A stretch of 64,000 nt of DNA from assembly GCF_017352155.2 (NCBI RefSeq), contig NZ_CP084319.1, forward strand, positions 186,001 to 250,000. The letters run 5' to 3'. The first letter of the stretch is position 1. Each line of letters opens with the position of its first letter. The notes beneath the pieces are model-generated. The model made no database searches, was not told the DNA's origin, and worked only from the letters and a program-made list of their open reading frames with translations. The DNA comes from Haloterrigena alkaliphila (GTDB taxonomy: Archaea > Halobacteriota > Halobacteria > Halobacteriales > Natrialbaceae). This document shows, in pieces, positions 1 through 10,095 of the stretch. The translations under genes were made by a program, and so were the position numbers.

Positions 1-576
1 AAGGAGCCGAATCGTCGATTCATCGGCTGATTTCGCTGGGATCACGTATCGATCGCCGGTGCCACGATCGACGATCGTGAACACCGGCGTTTTGTCCTGA
101 TCGTACGATCCTCGTCCACGTGTGGACAGGCCACGCGAGCGCGACTCTTGGTCGCGCTCGCGGCCTTTTAGCCCTGCAGAAACGTAGACTTCGTCGATTT
201 CGACCGGACCAACGAGGTCGAGCGAAGGCGCGTCGAGCGCCTTCGTAAAGCGCTCGACGCGCTGGTAGATCGTTTTGTACTGGACGTCGATCTCTAGCTG
301 AAGTTGGCGAAGACTCGTGTTAAACCGAAGAAACGCATAAATCGAGAACAGCCACTTTCTGAGTGCGACTTTCGAGTGGGCGAAGATTGTGCCGGTCTTA
401 TCGTTGAACGTGCGGTCGCAATTCTTACAGAGATAGCGCTGAAAGTGCCCATAGCTGCCGTTCTTGACCGCCAGGTCAGAACGGCAGCGAGGGCAAGTAA
501 CACCGTTACGCCAGCGAACCTGCGCCAACAGGTCCGCTGCGACCGATTCCGACCCAAACACATCTAGCGGAATCAT
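1..576 (-). CDS. IS1595-family transposase, C-terminus outside window
   Basis: This is the transposase of copy 1. It covers the first 192 codons of the 294-aa protein fully visible at 32643-33527. The N-terminal zinc ribbon (two CxxC pairs at residues 28-31 and 50-53) and the first catalytic acidic region (VEIDEVYV) are inside the window; the later catalytic residues lie outside it. I chose the ATG that begins MIPLDVFG, because the upstream extension covers the inverted-repeat leader. No frameshift or stop is seen in the visible part, so the copy may be functional. Confidence 0.9.
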   Translation of the reverse strand, partial: MIPLDVFGSESVAADLLAQVRWRNGVTCPRCRSDLAVKNGSYGHFQRYLCKNCDRTFNDKTGTIFAHSKVALRKWLFSIYAFLRFNTSLRQLQLEIDVQYKTIYQRVERFTKALDAPSLDLVGPVEIDEVYVSAGLKGRERDQESRSRGLSTRGRGSYDQDKTPVFTIVDRGTGDRYVIPAKSADESTIRLL

Positions 577-666
577 GCTTAACGGACACCGCTGACGCGG
601 TGTCCTTGCTCTCTTCGATTCCACAGCGATAGCTGAGCAGTATCAACAATCTCCTACAGAAGAGCG
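1..666 (-). mobile_element. IS1595-family (ISH4-like) insertion sequence, copy 1, cut by window edge
   Basis: This stretch is the reverse complement of the element at 32553-33553, with no difference noticed over the compared parts. Position x here corresponds to 33219 minus x there. The terminal inverted repeat ends at 666; beyond it the two loci diverge. The next eight bases, TTGTTGAT, would be the target duplication, but the other end lies about 335 bp left of the window. The copy points leftwards, so the two copies are inverted around about 32 kb. Confidence 0.93.
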
Positions 667-886
667 TTGTTGATAATTCATTGGATGTCAGTTAGGCGTT
701 TCGGGGTCTCGTGGTCGCTTATTTCTCAACCGCTTTCCTGTGTGAAGTAGATAAAGGGAGCAGATCCGGATCCATTCACTCACCGCATTGTGGAAACGCA
801 AATCAGAACCTCGATGAGAGCCTTTCTATTGAACTCTTCGAAGCTCTTCTCAACTAGTCCTAACCAAATGAGGGATCCGTGGTCTA

Positions 887-3766
887 CTATGACCGTTTGT
901 TAGCCACCGCTACGAGCTCTGCTTTCGACAAGGGACTGATCTCGACTCGATCGTCTTCGGCCGTATAGAAGATCGATACAGTGACGGGACGATCACTGAA
1001 CCATTCTTCGAGGACGTGATAGTAGACGCTGAGCTGGATTCGAAACTGGGACTCGGCATGCCGACTGAGATCCGTTTTGAAGTCGACGATCTCGACCACT
1101 TCGTCGGTCACGTGAACCAGGTCGATAATCCCGGAGAGCGTGATCCGTTCACCGTCGACCTCAAGCGGGAGGTACGCTCGCTCTTCGACGCGCAGCTCTC
1201 CCGGCAGACTGTCGAGGAACGCTTCGATGTGTTCTTCGTCGTCACTCCCAGGAGTCACGTCCTTGCCGAGCGCGTAGTCCTCGGCGAACTCGTGGACCTG
1301 TGAGCCGAAATCCTTCCCTCTTCCGTCCGAAACATCCTCGAAGATACTGTCGTCCATCAGCGAGTGTGGCGAGTACCCGTCCGGTCCCGCTGGATCGGGA
1401 ACGTTGACATTGAGTTGCGTATGACTTTCCTCATCGATATCGACTGCCGAAATGGCCGGCTCGAGTAATTCGACATCGACCGGCAACTCCTCGAGGAAGG
1501 TATTCGGTTCGTCGCCTCCTGCGAACAGGAGGTGGTTTTCCGCCCGCGTCATCGCGACGTAGAGCAGGCGCCGTTCCTCGTCGTGCTCGGTCGGCCGGCA
1601 CTTGCGGAGGACGTCGGCTCGCCAGTTGTCGTAGACGTGGGGGTCACCGTGGGCGTCGGCGTAGCACTTCCGCTGGCGAAGCCCCGTCGTTTCGGAGTAC
1701 GTGATCGTGCCCGCGGAGCCGCCACCGGGCGGGAACTTGCCGCTGTTCATGTTCCCGAGGATCACGATCGGATACTCGAGTCCTTTGACCGAGTGAATCG
1801 TCTGGACGATAACTGAATCAGCACCTGCGGCGGCCTGCACCTCTTCAGTGTAGCCATTCTCGACACCCCGTTCGATGATCCGAACCAGGTCGCCACGCGT
1901 CATCGTCGTCGACTCGTGGATCGACTGGATCGTCGTGAGGACGACGTCCGCCGTCGTCCCGTCGTAGCCGTACCGATCGAACACGCGGCGAGTGACCGCC
2001 GTGTGGGTCTCGAGCGTCGACAGTTCGGTGCGAAACGCGTCCATCTCGTCAGGATAGGCGTCGTGATCGAGGACGTACTCGATCTCGTCGAGCGTATAGC
2101 CGGCCCGTTCGAGCACGACTGCCCAGCCCCGGTCGGCATCCGCATCGTCCTCGAGGATGCGCAGCCACGCCAGCAACAGCTTCGCCTGATCGGTTCGAAA
2201 GAGTTCGATCCCGCCTTCGTAGGCCATCGGGAACTCGTATGCCTCGGCAGTGGAGAGCAACTCGCGGCCGAAATCACGGGTTCGGGTGAGGACAGCGATA
2301 TCGCCGTACGTCGGTGGCCGCAACTCACCGTCGTCTTCAACCGCGTACTCGTCGTTGCCGACGATCTCCTGGATCTTCGTGAGGATCGCCTCGTGCTCGT
2401 CGGCGTGCTGAACGGCCTCGATCCGCGAGTGATCGCGGTCAGTGTGTGCGGTTAGCGACACGACGTCTTCGAGGACCGACTCTCGATCGACCGACTCGTT
2501 GCTGCTGCCCGGTGTCACGAGCGCGTGCTCGGAGAAGTCCAGGATCGATTGCGTCGAGCGATAATTCCGGTCGAGTTCGATCGTCGTCACGGGCTCGAGC
2601 GGGAACGAGATCCGATCGGCGTCGTCGTTCAGTTCGCCGGCGAACCGCTTCAGCCGGGACTCGAACTCGGTGATGTTCTCGATCGCTGCGTACTGGAACG
2701 AGTAGATGCTCTGTTTCCAGTCGCCGACGACGCAGACGTTGTCAATCCCAGCCAGAAGCAATGCGAGTTTGAACTGGATCTCGCTCGAGTCCTGGAACTC
2801 GTCGATCATCACGTACTCGAACGCGAGGTCCCCGCGGAGATCGCCGTCCTCACAGCACAGGACGAACGCGAACAGCTGGAGGAACGAGAAGTTCAGGTAG
2901 TTCCGTCCGAGTGCGAACTCGAGATACTCGAAGTAGATGTCGTGGACGAACTCGATAAGGTGGTTGCGGTCTTCGGTGAAGACCCGTTTTGCGATCTCCG
3001 CTGGGACAGCCTTCGAGCCGTACTCACCGCGGAGTTCGCTTCGATCGGGAGCATCCGGCAGGTAGCACTTGTTTCTGCCGTAGCCACCGAGCCGCTCGCG
3101 GAGCGTCGACTGCTTGCTGCCGCCGTTTCGCGGCCGATTCACCTCGTCGAACGTCTCCTTGAACGCCTCGAAGTCGCCCTCGAGGGCGTCTCTGCCGTCA
3201 CGATACCAGCCGTCGTCGGTCGGAAAGATCCCTTTCGACGCGAGGTTGTTGAGCAGGTCGAGCAGTTCCGTCGGATCGGAGAGACACCGGAGGAGGTCGG
3301 CGTACTCGTCGTGGTCGTCGCTGAATCGATCGACGAACTCTTGGAAGTACTCCCCTTCGATGGTCTCGTTCTCGAGGATCCGCGTCGAGCCGGTGATCGC
3401 GTCGTCGATCCCGAGATAGGACGGCGCGTGGAAGCCGTGCTGATCGAGGATGTCGTTACACAGACTGTGGAACGTCTGAATCGGCGCGTCGTTGAGCGCC
3501 CGCATATCGTAGTCACACTCCGCGACGATTCGGTCTTTCATCTCCGTCGCCGCGTTGCGCGTGAACGTGATCAGGAGGATATCGTCGGGCTCGACGTCGG
3601 GCTGGGCGACGATATTCGCGTAGCGCCGGGTCACTGTGAACGTCTTGCCGGTCCCGGCGCCGGCATCGACGAGATACAGTCCGTCCGTGCTCTCGATGAG
3701 TTCCCGCTGCCGATCGTTCGGCGACGGCGGCTCGTCTGCTGACCGCTCTTCTGTCGGCGTCGTCAT
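887..3766 (-). CDS. UvrD/AddA-like ATP-dependent helicase-nuclease
   Basis: A 959-aa superfamily 1 helicase. It shows Walker A (AGAGTGKT, about residues 35-42), Walker B DEFQD near residue 320, helicase motif V (HSVKGLEYP) and motif VI (RRLLYVAMTRAENH). The last ~130 residues form a PD-(D/E)XK nuclease, with GIIDLVHV and EIVDFKTD near residues 880-897. This is the AddA/RecB architecture, expected to unwind and resect DNA ends in repair or defence. The start ATG overlaps the stop of the upstream AddB-like gene by 4 bp, so the two form one operon. That partner carries a nonsense codon, so this subunit may be orphaned. A decayed copy of its 3' end lies at 31955-32325. Confidence 0.9.
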   Translation of the reverse strand: MTTPTEERSADEPPSPNDRQRELIESTDGLYLVDAGAGTGKTFTVTRRYANIVAQPDVEPDDILLITFTRNAATEMKDRIVAECDYDMRALNDAPIQTFHSLCNDILDQHGFHAPSYLGIDDAITGSTRILENETIEGEYFQEFVDRFSDDHDEYADLLRCLSDPTELLDLLNNLASKGIFPTDDGWYRDGRDALEGDFEAFKETFDEVNRPRNGGSKQSTLRERLGGYGRNKCYLPDAPDRSELRGEYGSKAVPAEIAKRVFTEDRNHLIEFVHDIYFEYLEFALGRNYLNFSFLQLFAFVLCCEDGDLRGDLAFEYVMIDEFQDSSEIQFKLALLLAGIDNVCVVGDWKQSIYSFQYAAIENITEFESRLKRFAGELNDDADRISFPLEPVTTIELDRNYRSTQSILDFSEHALVTPGSSNESVDRESVLEDVVSLTAHTDRDHSRIEAVQHADEHEAILTKIQEIVGNDEYAVEDDGELRPPTYGDIAVLTRTRDFGRELLSTAEAYEFPMAYEGGIELFRTDQAKLLLAWLRILEDDADADRGWAVVLERAGYTLDEIEYVLDHDAYPDEMDAFRTELSTLETHTAVTRRVFDRYGYDGTTADVVLTTIQSIHESTTMTRGDLVRIIERGVENGYTEEVQAAAGADSVIVQTIHSVKGLEYPIVILGNMNSGKFPPGGGSAGTITYSETTGLRQRKCYADAHGDPHVYDNWRADVLRKCRPTEHDEERRLLYVAMTRAENHLLFAGGDEPNTFLEELPVDVELLEPAISAVDIDEESHTQLNVNVPDPAGPDGYSPHSLMDDSIFEDVSDGRGKDFGSQVHEFAEDYALGKDVTPGSDDEEHIEAFLDSLPGELRVEERAYLPLEVDGERITLSGIIDLVHVTDEVVEIVDFKTDLSRHAESQFRIQLSVYYHVLEEWFSDRPVTVSIFYTAEDDRVEISPLSKAELVAVANKRS

Positions 3767-6435
3767 CGCCGCACCTCCGCGTCCTGATTGTCGGTCGCAG
3801 CCGGATTCCGTGCGTCGGGTCGAGCGGATCGGGGTTCGGTAAGCAGCATATCGCGGTTGTCTACGTAGCGGTAGTTCGGTTCGCCGGCGCGGCCGTCGAC
3901 TGGAAAGCGGTCCTCGCCGCGGCGATAGCGGTTCAATTCCTCGAGTTGTGCGTCGACGAAGCGCTCGAACGCGTCGAGATCTTCGACGAAGTACCCCTCT
4001 TTCCGATAGCTGCAGAGATGTCTGAACGCTTGCATACAGCCCGTCCTGACGTACTTGTAGTCTCCGACGTCGTCGATCAGGCGTTCGAGAAGCGCCTCGC
4101 CGAAGGGGGAGTCAGCCATCTCGTCCGCGTCTCGCGTTCTCGGAACGTCGTGGGTATCGAAGACGGACAGATACGTCTCGTAGTCGGTTTTCGAGAACGT
4201 TTTATTGCACTTGTTCGCGGCATCGTCTCGGAGTTCGTCGAAGACCGTTCGGGACTGGACGAACTCGTCGAACGTGACCGGATGGTACGTCACCGTCGTC
4301 ATGCAATCCTCGAGAGAGCCGCCGCCGGTGACGATGTCGTCGAGCGTTTCGAGGAAGTGGCAGAACGTGAACTCGAGGTGTTCGTCGGGCCGTTGTCGTC
4401 GCCAGTACGTGAGGTAGCACAGCGCCTGGAAGTTCGGCTTGTCACTCGGCTCGTCGATCGAAGCGTGTTTCGTAACCTCTGACGCGGACTTTCGGTTCCC
4501 GCTCTTGAAATCGACCAGCTGCGTCGGCGACTGGACGAGGTCGATCTTCCCCTTCAGCCGAAGCGCCTCGTCTTCGAACCACCGTTCGGTTACCGGTGAA
4601 TCAACGGGTCGATCGAAGTAGTCTGCGAAGACGTTCGTATCCCTGCCGCTCGCCGGCGTCAGGAATGCCGTGCTGTCCGGCGCGTATTCCTCGAGGTAGT
4701 CGCAAATCGTCTCGAGGCCGATCCGATATCGCGTCCGCTGTATCTCGCGGTCTATCGTCCGATGAAAGGCACGCGTTTCCTCGATCATAACGTCGACGAC
4801 ATCCTCGAGACGCGCATCGTCGATGAACCCGGGATGGTTGACGACGAACTCGGCGAAGTCGTGAAAGCGGTTCCCTTCGACGAAGTAGTGCCTGTCTGGC
4901 GTCTCCGTGAGCCGGCCGAAGCAGTAGTCTCGCGGCGAGTTCGCGTAGGTGTTCAGACTCGACTGGCTGACCGTCTCAACATGTTCAGGTTCGACGTCTG
5001 TTGCCAGCGGCTCCCGGGCGAAGCCGTCACTGGTCGTTCGGTTCGTTCGAGCGTGACGAATCGACTCGAGATCGCTGAACCGTTCGAATTCGGTCTCGAG
5101 CAACTCGTCGAAGTACAGACACGGCGTGACGGGCGAGCCACCGGCCGCATCCTGGACGAGATAGTGCTGTTTGACACCGCTCTGGAGGAGCGACTGGAAG
5201 CCGTCGATGTTTCGCTCGTACTCCTCGTCGCGGTCGACCCACGGCCGGTTTGGCGAGTCGTGGGTCCAGTCCTCGTCGAGTCCCAAATAGAAGATGACCG
5301 TCCGGTCGACGAACGAGGCCGACTTCGCATCTGCCAGCAGGACTCCCTCGTTGTCCCGATCGATCGGCACCTCGTAGGTCTCGAGGTAGAAGGCGAGCCG
5401 ATCGATTGCGCTCGTCGTGATCGGTTCCGCGAGTAAGCTGAGTCGCTCGAGTTCATCGCGGAACGCCTCAAGCGAGCGTCCTGTCCGCTCCTCGTACGCG
5501 TCCAGCGCCGCTTCGAAGGTGAGCGCGTCCGATCGATCGGTGAACTCACGAAGCCACTCGATCTCGGGGTCATCGACGTCGACGAGTCGCTTTTCGTCGT
5601 GCTCGACTGGTACTGTCGCATTGAGACACGAAAGCAGTGGCTTCACGGAGCGAACGCGGGTATCGGAGCCAGCCGTCGAACAGCGCAGCAACTGCACGAA
5701 CGCGCGGTGGTCCCGGTCGTCCATGAAGCCAGGGCCGCCGTAGTATGGAATATCGGCTGTCTCGAGCGCCGATTCGATGAGCGGCGAATATTCGCTGCTC
5801 GCGTCGAGGACGATGCCGATCTCGTCCGCGTTGTCGCGAGTAACGGTGTTGAGAATTGCGTCTACGATCGCTGCCGGTGACTCGAAGATTCGAAACGCTG
5901 GGAGCTCGAATGAGTCTTCGGTAAACCGATCGATCGAATCGTACTCGTCGGGAAGAATCGACCGCTCGAGGTTCGTCAATTGGGACTCACCGACGACCGC
6001 GACCGACTCGTCTGTGCTGACATCGATCTCGTAGTCTGCGAGCAGTCGTGAGGACGTCTGCAACGAGCTGACGATATCGACGACGGTTCTCGTCGCCGGC
6101 GTGTCGAACGCCTCTTATTCGAGAATTGAGTCGGCACGTCCCCGGTACTCCCAGCACTGGAGGACGTTCCCGACGGTGTAGGCAATTTCCTTCCAGCCCA
6201 GATCAGTCTCGTCGATCACCTCGAGGAACGCGGTCCGGTCCTCTGCAGTCTCTCGGCGGCGTGTTGCGAGCCGTCGGGGTGTGATCGCAAAGGGACCGAA
6301 ATGAGGGCGTTCGAGGCGCCGGTTGAGGGCGTCCGCGAGCGGTGAGTCGGGAACGATCACGAGGTCGTAGTCGGCGACCTCGTGATACAGTCGATCGATC
6401 GATTTCGACTGCTTGAGTGACACGATGCATACCAT
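3763..6435 (-). pseudogene. AddB-like nuclease subunit with an in-frame stop codon
   Basis: One continuous reading frame of about 890 codons, starting at ATG 6435 (MVCIVSLKQS), is interrupted by a TAA at 6115-6117 (after RADSILE) and then continues in the same frame to 3763. Downstream, the protein has an AddB/RexB-like layout. An inactive-helicase-like region is followed by a C-terminal PD-(D/E)XK nuclease (KGKIDLVQ, then LVDFKSG) and scattered cysteines (YCFGRL; GCMQAF...LC) that could be the iron-sulfur staple of this family. The only early restart I see is TTG at 6063, giving 766 aa without the first ~124 residues. It overlaps the downstream helicase gene by 4 bp. A sequencing error cannot be excluded. 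Confidence 0.8.
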
Positions 6436-6582
6436 GTTGGTTCACCAAACAATAAGTTTGTATATCAATCATTGTAGATGACCTCCGCTATATAGCCCTC
6501 CACGCTAGCAAATGGGGTGGGTCAGATTAACAGAAATTTGACAGAACAAAGATTACCAGTCGAATATAATATCCGATAGCTG

Positions 6583-6741
6583 ATGTCTACCGATATCGAC
6601 TCTAACTGCGAGACATATGATGCTCTCGAAGACCTGCTGGAAAGCAAACCGACCGGATTACTTGCGAAAATCCTTCCTGGGCCGCTGTACCGGATATTCT
6701 TTGGATCCTGGCCACCTGACTCGGATCTAGTTGCATCTTGA
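6583..6741 (+). CDS. Small hypothetical protein (52 aa)
   Basis: A short reading frame starts MSTDIDSNCETYDALEDLL and ends WPPDSDLVAS. It has an acidic N-terminal half and a more hydrophobic centre (TGLLAKILPGPLYRIFFG) that could be an amphipathic or membrane-associated helix. An AT-rich TATA-like stretch (AATATAATA, 6563-6571) lies just upstream in otherwise ordinary sequence. It sits between the helicase/nuclease operon and the restriction gene at 6844, on the same strand as the latter. I do not recognise a family. Codon use and acidity look haloarchaeal, but a chance frame is possible. Confidence 0.45.
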   Translation: MSTDIDSNCETYDALEDLLESKPTGLLAKILPGPLYRIFFGSWPPDSDLVAS

Positions 6742-6843
6742 ACTCTTCGTCGCACGATTCGGGATCGTGTTCAGTAGTCTCGGGCGGATCGCCATACCCC
6801 TAGGTTTCAAATACAGCGCCGTGGGAGGTGACCAAGTCGTGCC

Positions 6844-8628
6844 ATGAAAGCACATACCAAGACGATGGAGGATGCCCTCAAGGAGGGGGTGTTCGACATC
6901 CCGGCTTACCAACGCAGTTTCTCGTGGGGGGAGGAGCAACGACGGGAATTCCTCCAAGACATCCGCTATCTCCCAGTAGAGAACAACCACTTTTTCGGCA
7001 ATATCATTCTCGACGAACAACCCGACCTGTACGTGTCCGAATCAGGAATCCGAACAAAAGCCTACGACGTTGTTGACGGCCAGCAGCGTCTGACGACAGT
7101 CATCCTGTTTCTCCGTGTGGCGTCCGAACTTGACGAACAAGTGCGTGAGCAACTTGAATTATCGAACTCGCTGTTCATCCCAGAAGATCGACCGCGCCTA
7201 CTCCCTCAGGACCAAGATCGGCAGTTCTTCGAAGACAACCTCCTCGGCGACGCAAACTACGCGCCCGAGACGCCGTCTCAGGAACGATTGCAACAGACAT
7301 ATCAATACTTTCACGAGGAGCTCACACGGATAGCGGACGAAGACGGGATTCCAGTACGGGAGATGGCCGATCGCCTCCGCCACAACTTCAAGATCAACAT
7401 CGTCGAAACCGAGGGTGAATCGGAAGCCGCGTTCATTTTCGAAGGGCTCAACGACCGGGGGAAGCCATTGTCGTCGCTCGAGAAGACCAAGAGTTTGCTC
7501 GTCAGCATGGACGGGCGGGCGAACCGAGATGGGGAATTCAACGAGAACATCGACAGGCGGTTCGGCGAAATCTATCGGAAACTGTTCGTGCTTTCGGATG
7601 GCCATCATCGATCTCGTGACTTCGATGAGGACGCGTTTCAGCGGTTTCATTGGGGGACGTACGACGGGTACGAGTCCAACGAATTCTTCAATAGCTTCGA
7701 GACGCTCAAACGCCGTCTGTATCAACGGTACCGAAGCGAAGACTACGAAGGCGTTTGTGAGGAGATCGAACGATACTCGCTTCGACTCCGTGAAGCCGCT
7801 GGCGCGTTCGAGACACTTTTTCGACCGGAACACCACTCGCCTACGATACGGGAACCACTGTTCAAATTGCTAGAACTGGGTCGCCTCACGAACGTCGTTC
7901 CTATCCTCATGGCTGCGTTCCTCAGGTACGGTGACGACCGGCCCCAGCAAATGCGGGCGATCATCGATCAGTGTGAGACGCTCGTCTTCCGAGTGTATTC
8001 GATCGACCGACGACGATCAAACACCGGCCGGAGCAAGCTCATCGACCTTGCAAATGCGATTCACTCCGACCCGTCACATGGACTCGACGATACTTTGGAC
8101 CGACTCGCCGAGATCACGCGAACGTACGCAGACGACGAGCGATTCGAGCAAGCACTGACGAACCGGGTGTTCTACAAAAACGTCCCCAGCCGAGATATCC
8201 GATATCTCTTGTACCACTATGGTCAGCACCTCGAAGTGGATCGCTCAGAAGAGACACAGCCACCACTAGAAGAAATTCTCGGGCAGAATTTCCATGTAGA
8301 GCACATACTCTCGCGGAAATTACCAGACGACGCAATACCGAAAGACATCGACGACTTCACCGAGTATGTGAATCGACTCGGGAACCTAACGATAGCCAAT
8401 CAGTACTGGAACACCGAGTATGGAAACTTGCCGTTCGAGGCGAAAAAAGAGGCCGATTCACACCGCGAAGTCGCGTACGGAAACTCAAATCTTCGGGCTC
8501 AGCAGGCGCTCGCGGATTACGACGAGTTCACCGGGGCAACACTTGAGACACGTGAGTGCGAAATCGTCGAATTCGCACTCGATAATTGGGCGCTCGAAGA
8601 TGAACCCGAACTCTCGCTAACCGCGTAA
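6844..8628 (+). CDS. GmrSD-type (DUF262-DUF1524) restriction endonuclease
   Basis: A 594-aa protein fusing the two halves of the GmrSD family, type IV-like enzymes that cut modified DNA. The N-terminal DUF262 (GmrS-like, nucleotide-dependent) part shows AYQRSFSWGEEQRREF and the hallmark VDGQQRLTT, followed by FIFEGLNDRGKPLSSLEKTK. The C-terminal DUF1524 (GmrD-like HNH nuclease) part shows VEHILSRKLP and RLGNLTIANQYWN with a trailing conserved Lys. Length and motif order fit an intact single-chain enzyme. It lies next to a helicase/nuclease pair, which supports a defence role. The modification recognised cannot be told from sequence. Confidence 0.9.
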   Translation: MKAHTKTMEDALKEGVFDIPAYQRSFSWGEEQRREFLQDIRYLPVENNHFFGNIILDEQPDLYVSESGIRTKAYDVVDGQQRLTTVILFLRVASELDEQVREQLELSNSLFIPEDRPRLLPQDQDRQFFEDNLLGDANYAPETPSQERLQQTYQYFHEELTRIADEDGIPVREMADRLRHNFKINIVETEGESEAAFIFEGLNDRGKPLSSLEKTKSLLVSMDGRANRDGEFNENIDRRFGEIYRKLFVLSDGHHRSRDFDEDAFQRFHWGTYDGYESNEFFNSFETLKRRLYQRYRSEDYEGVCEEIERYSLRLREAAGAFETLFRPEHHSPTIREPLFKLLELGRLTNVVPILMAAFLRYGDDRPQQMRAIIDQCETLVFRVYSIDRRRSNTGRSKLIDLANAIHSDPSHGLDDTLDRLAEITRTYADDERFEQALTNRVFYKNVPSRDIRYLLYHYGQHLEVDRSEETQPPLEEILGQNFHVEHILSRKLPDDAIPKDIDDFTEYVNRLGNLTIANQYWNTEYGNLPFEAKKEADSHREVAYGNSNLRAQQALADYDEFTGATLETRECEIVEFALDNWALEDEPELSLTA

Positions 8629-10095
8629 CACTTTTTTGTGCAGTGGAAGTTCCGATATTTCCCGCCGATGAAAAGTAGTCTTAGAGATCACACGACCATT
8701 CCAAAAACTGACCAGATACCGTTGCGAACGCCGCGAGCGCGAAGTTCAACTCGACCTGCGAAGCTTCGAACTCAACCGCGACTCGATCTACGAGCGTCCT
8801 ATCGAATGCGACTAGTAAACGAAGTGCCGTAGCGACTTTCCCCAACAATCCTCAATCGTTCTGGAAGTCTTGATACAGGCGGATCAACGTGTGGACGTCG
8901 AGCATCGACGCGTCCGGGAGTTCATCACGCATCGCATCCCGAAGATCACGACACGCGAGCACAATACGGTAGTACTGTCGTGTGTCGAAACCCATGTCGA
9001 GCGAGTCGACGATCAACGATCCACAGGCCGTTCAGGAACCCCATTCTAACCCAAAGGAGTCAGTGACAACGGCTGACGCCAGCTGGTGATTGTGATCGTC
9101 ACGTGTAGCTAGCGCGACAACGTCTACTACGCGATTACGGGAGAAGTACTTCGTAGCCATGTGACTCGTTCGCTGGAAACACGATGTGGAAACGCCGCGA
9201 GCGACGCGGGGGGAGAGAAAACGCTCACTCGCGGTGTACTAGGGTGAGGTCGAGGAGTGTCGCGTCCGTGGGCAACGCGACAGGTGCTACGACGGCCGCG
9301 AATCACTTGCATCCGGTGCCAACAGGGATTGGTCGGGTCGGCAGATGCTTGGGATACCTCACTGGCTACGGACTCCCGATCGGAAGCCCGTGAGGCCGTC
9401 GCATCTGTGACTCGTCGAGTCCACGCTCTCCGGAGTTGCCCGATCGAAACCGTCACGGAGGCGGCTTCGACTCCCGCTAGCAACACACCACGATTGTAGG
9501 ATACAGGAAACGATAAGGACAATCGAACCTGTCGGTCATCCCGTCCCGTACTCGAACATCGACTCTAGAATTGCATATTGTATCGAGCAGAGGATATCAT
9601 ACGCTCTGGTCCTGTAACGGGTTCTGACAAGTAGTACGAGATCATGTCGAGATCGTGATTCGAGAGAGCAGAGGACAAATGAAGATGAGGTCGTCGCAGT
9701 CCCCGGAATCAGTCCGAATAGTCTGCGAAAAGGGATAGTCCCAGAACTCGAGAAAAACCCGAACGAATCGATATGTCCCTTTCAGGCAGCAAATAAGGTC
9801 ATCTCGTCTTCTCGAGGGAAGGCGTGTGATGCTCGGGAAGTAGTTCTAAGTCCGATCGTGATCGGCCGTCGGCACCTCAAACGCAATGATGACGGGTGCG
9901 GGTCCATGACCGGCGGCTGATTCCGCAGTCCCAAACGAAGAGTATGCCCACCGGGATATTGCCACTCTCACCAAGTGCTAGTTCCTGCACACCGAGCCTG
10001 CCTCCCGCTCTGTCTGGACGAACGTCGTGGCGTTACATCCCCAGTTGCTCCTATCCACACCGTCATGACCGAGGCCGCCGAAGTAGCCGAGAGCC
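8629..10095. other. Gene-poor degraded stretch
   Basis: About 1.5 kb without a convincing full gene. It holds the short minus-strand coding remnant at 8852-8995 and a minus-strand frame around 9127-9522 whose composition looks non-coding. No IS ends, tRNA or tandem repeats were recognised. Confidence 0.6.
8852..8995 (-). pseudogene. C-terminal remnant of an unrecognised protein
   Basis: A 47-codon frame starting MGFDTRQYYRIVLACRDLRD and ending LIRLYQDFQND reads like genuine, acidic haloarchaeal coding sequence. The same frame is open upstream to a TGA near 9031 and contains GSLIVDSLD. It therefore looks like the 3' end of a gene whose 5' part is lost. I do not recognise the family. It could also be a short intact ORF starting at the ATG at 8995. 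Confidence 0.35.

Noticed and set aside
2525-3742. Long plus-strand frame (405 codons) opposite the helicase gene
   Set aside because: It is antisense to an intact gene with all helicase motifs; its composition (Val/Leu/Glu/Arg-rich, no motifs) is typical of the mirror frame in GC-rich DNA.
9127-9522. 131-codon minus-strand frame in the 8.6-10.1 kb gap
   Set aside because: Rich in Arg, Ser, Thr and Pro, not acidic, no domain and no plausible promoter; looks non-coding.
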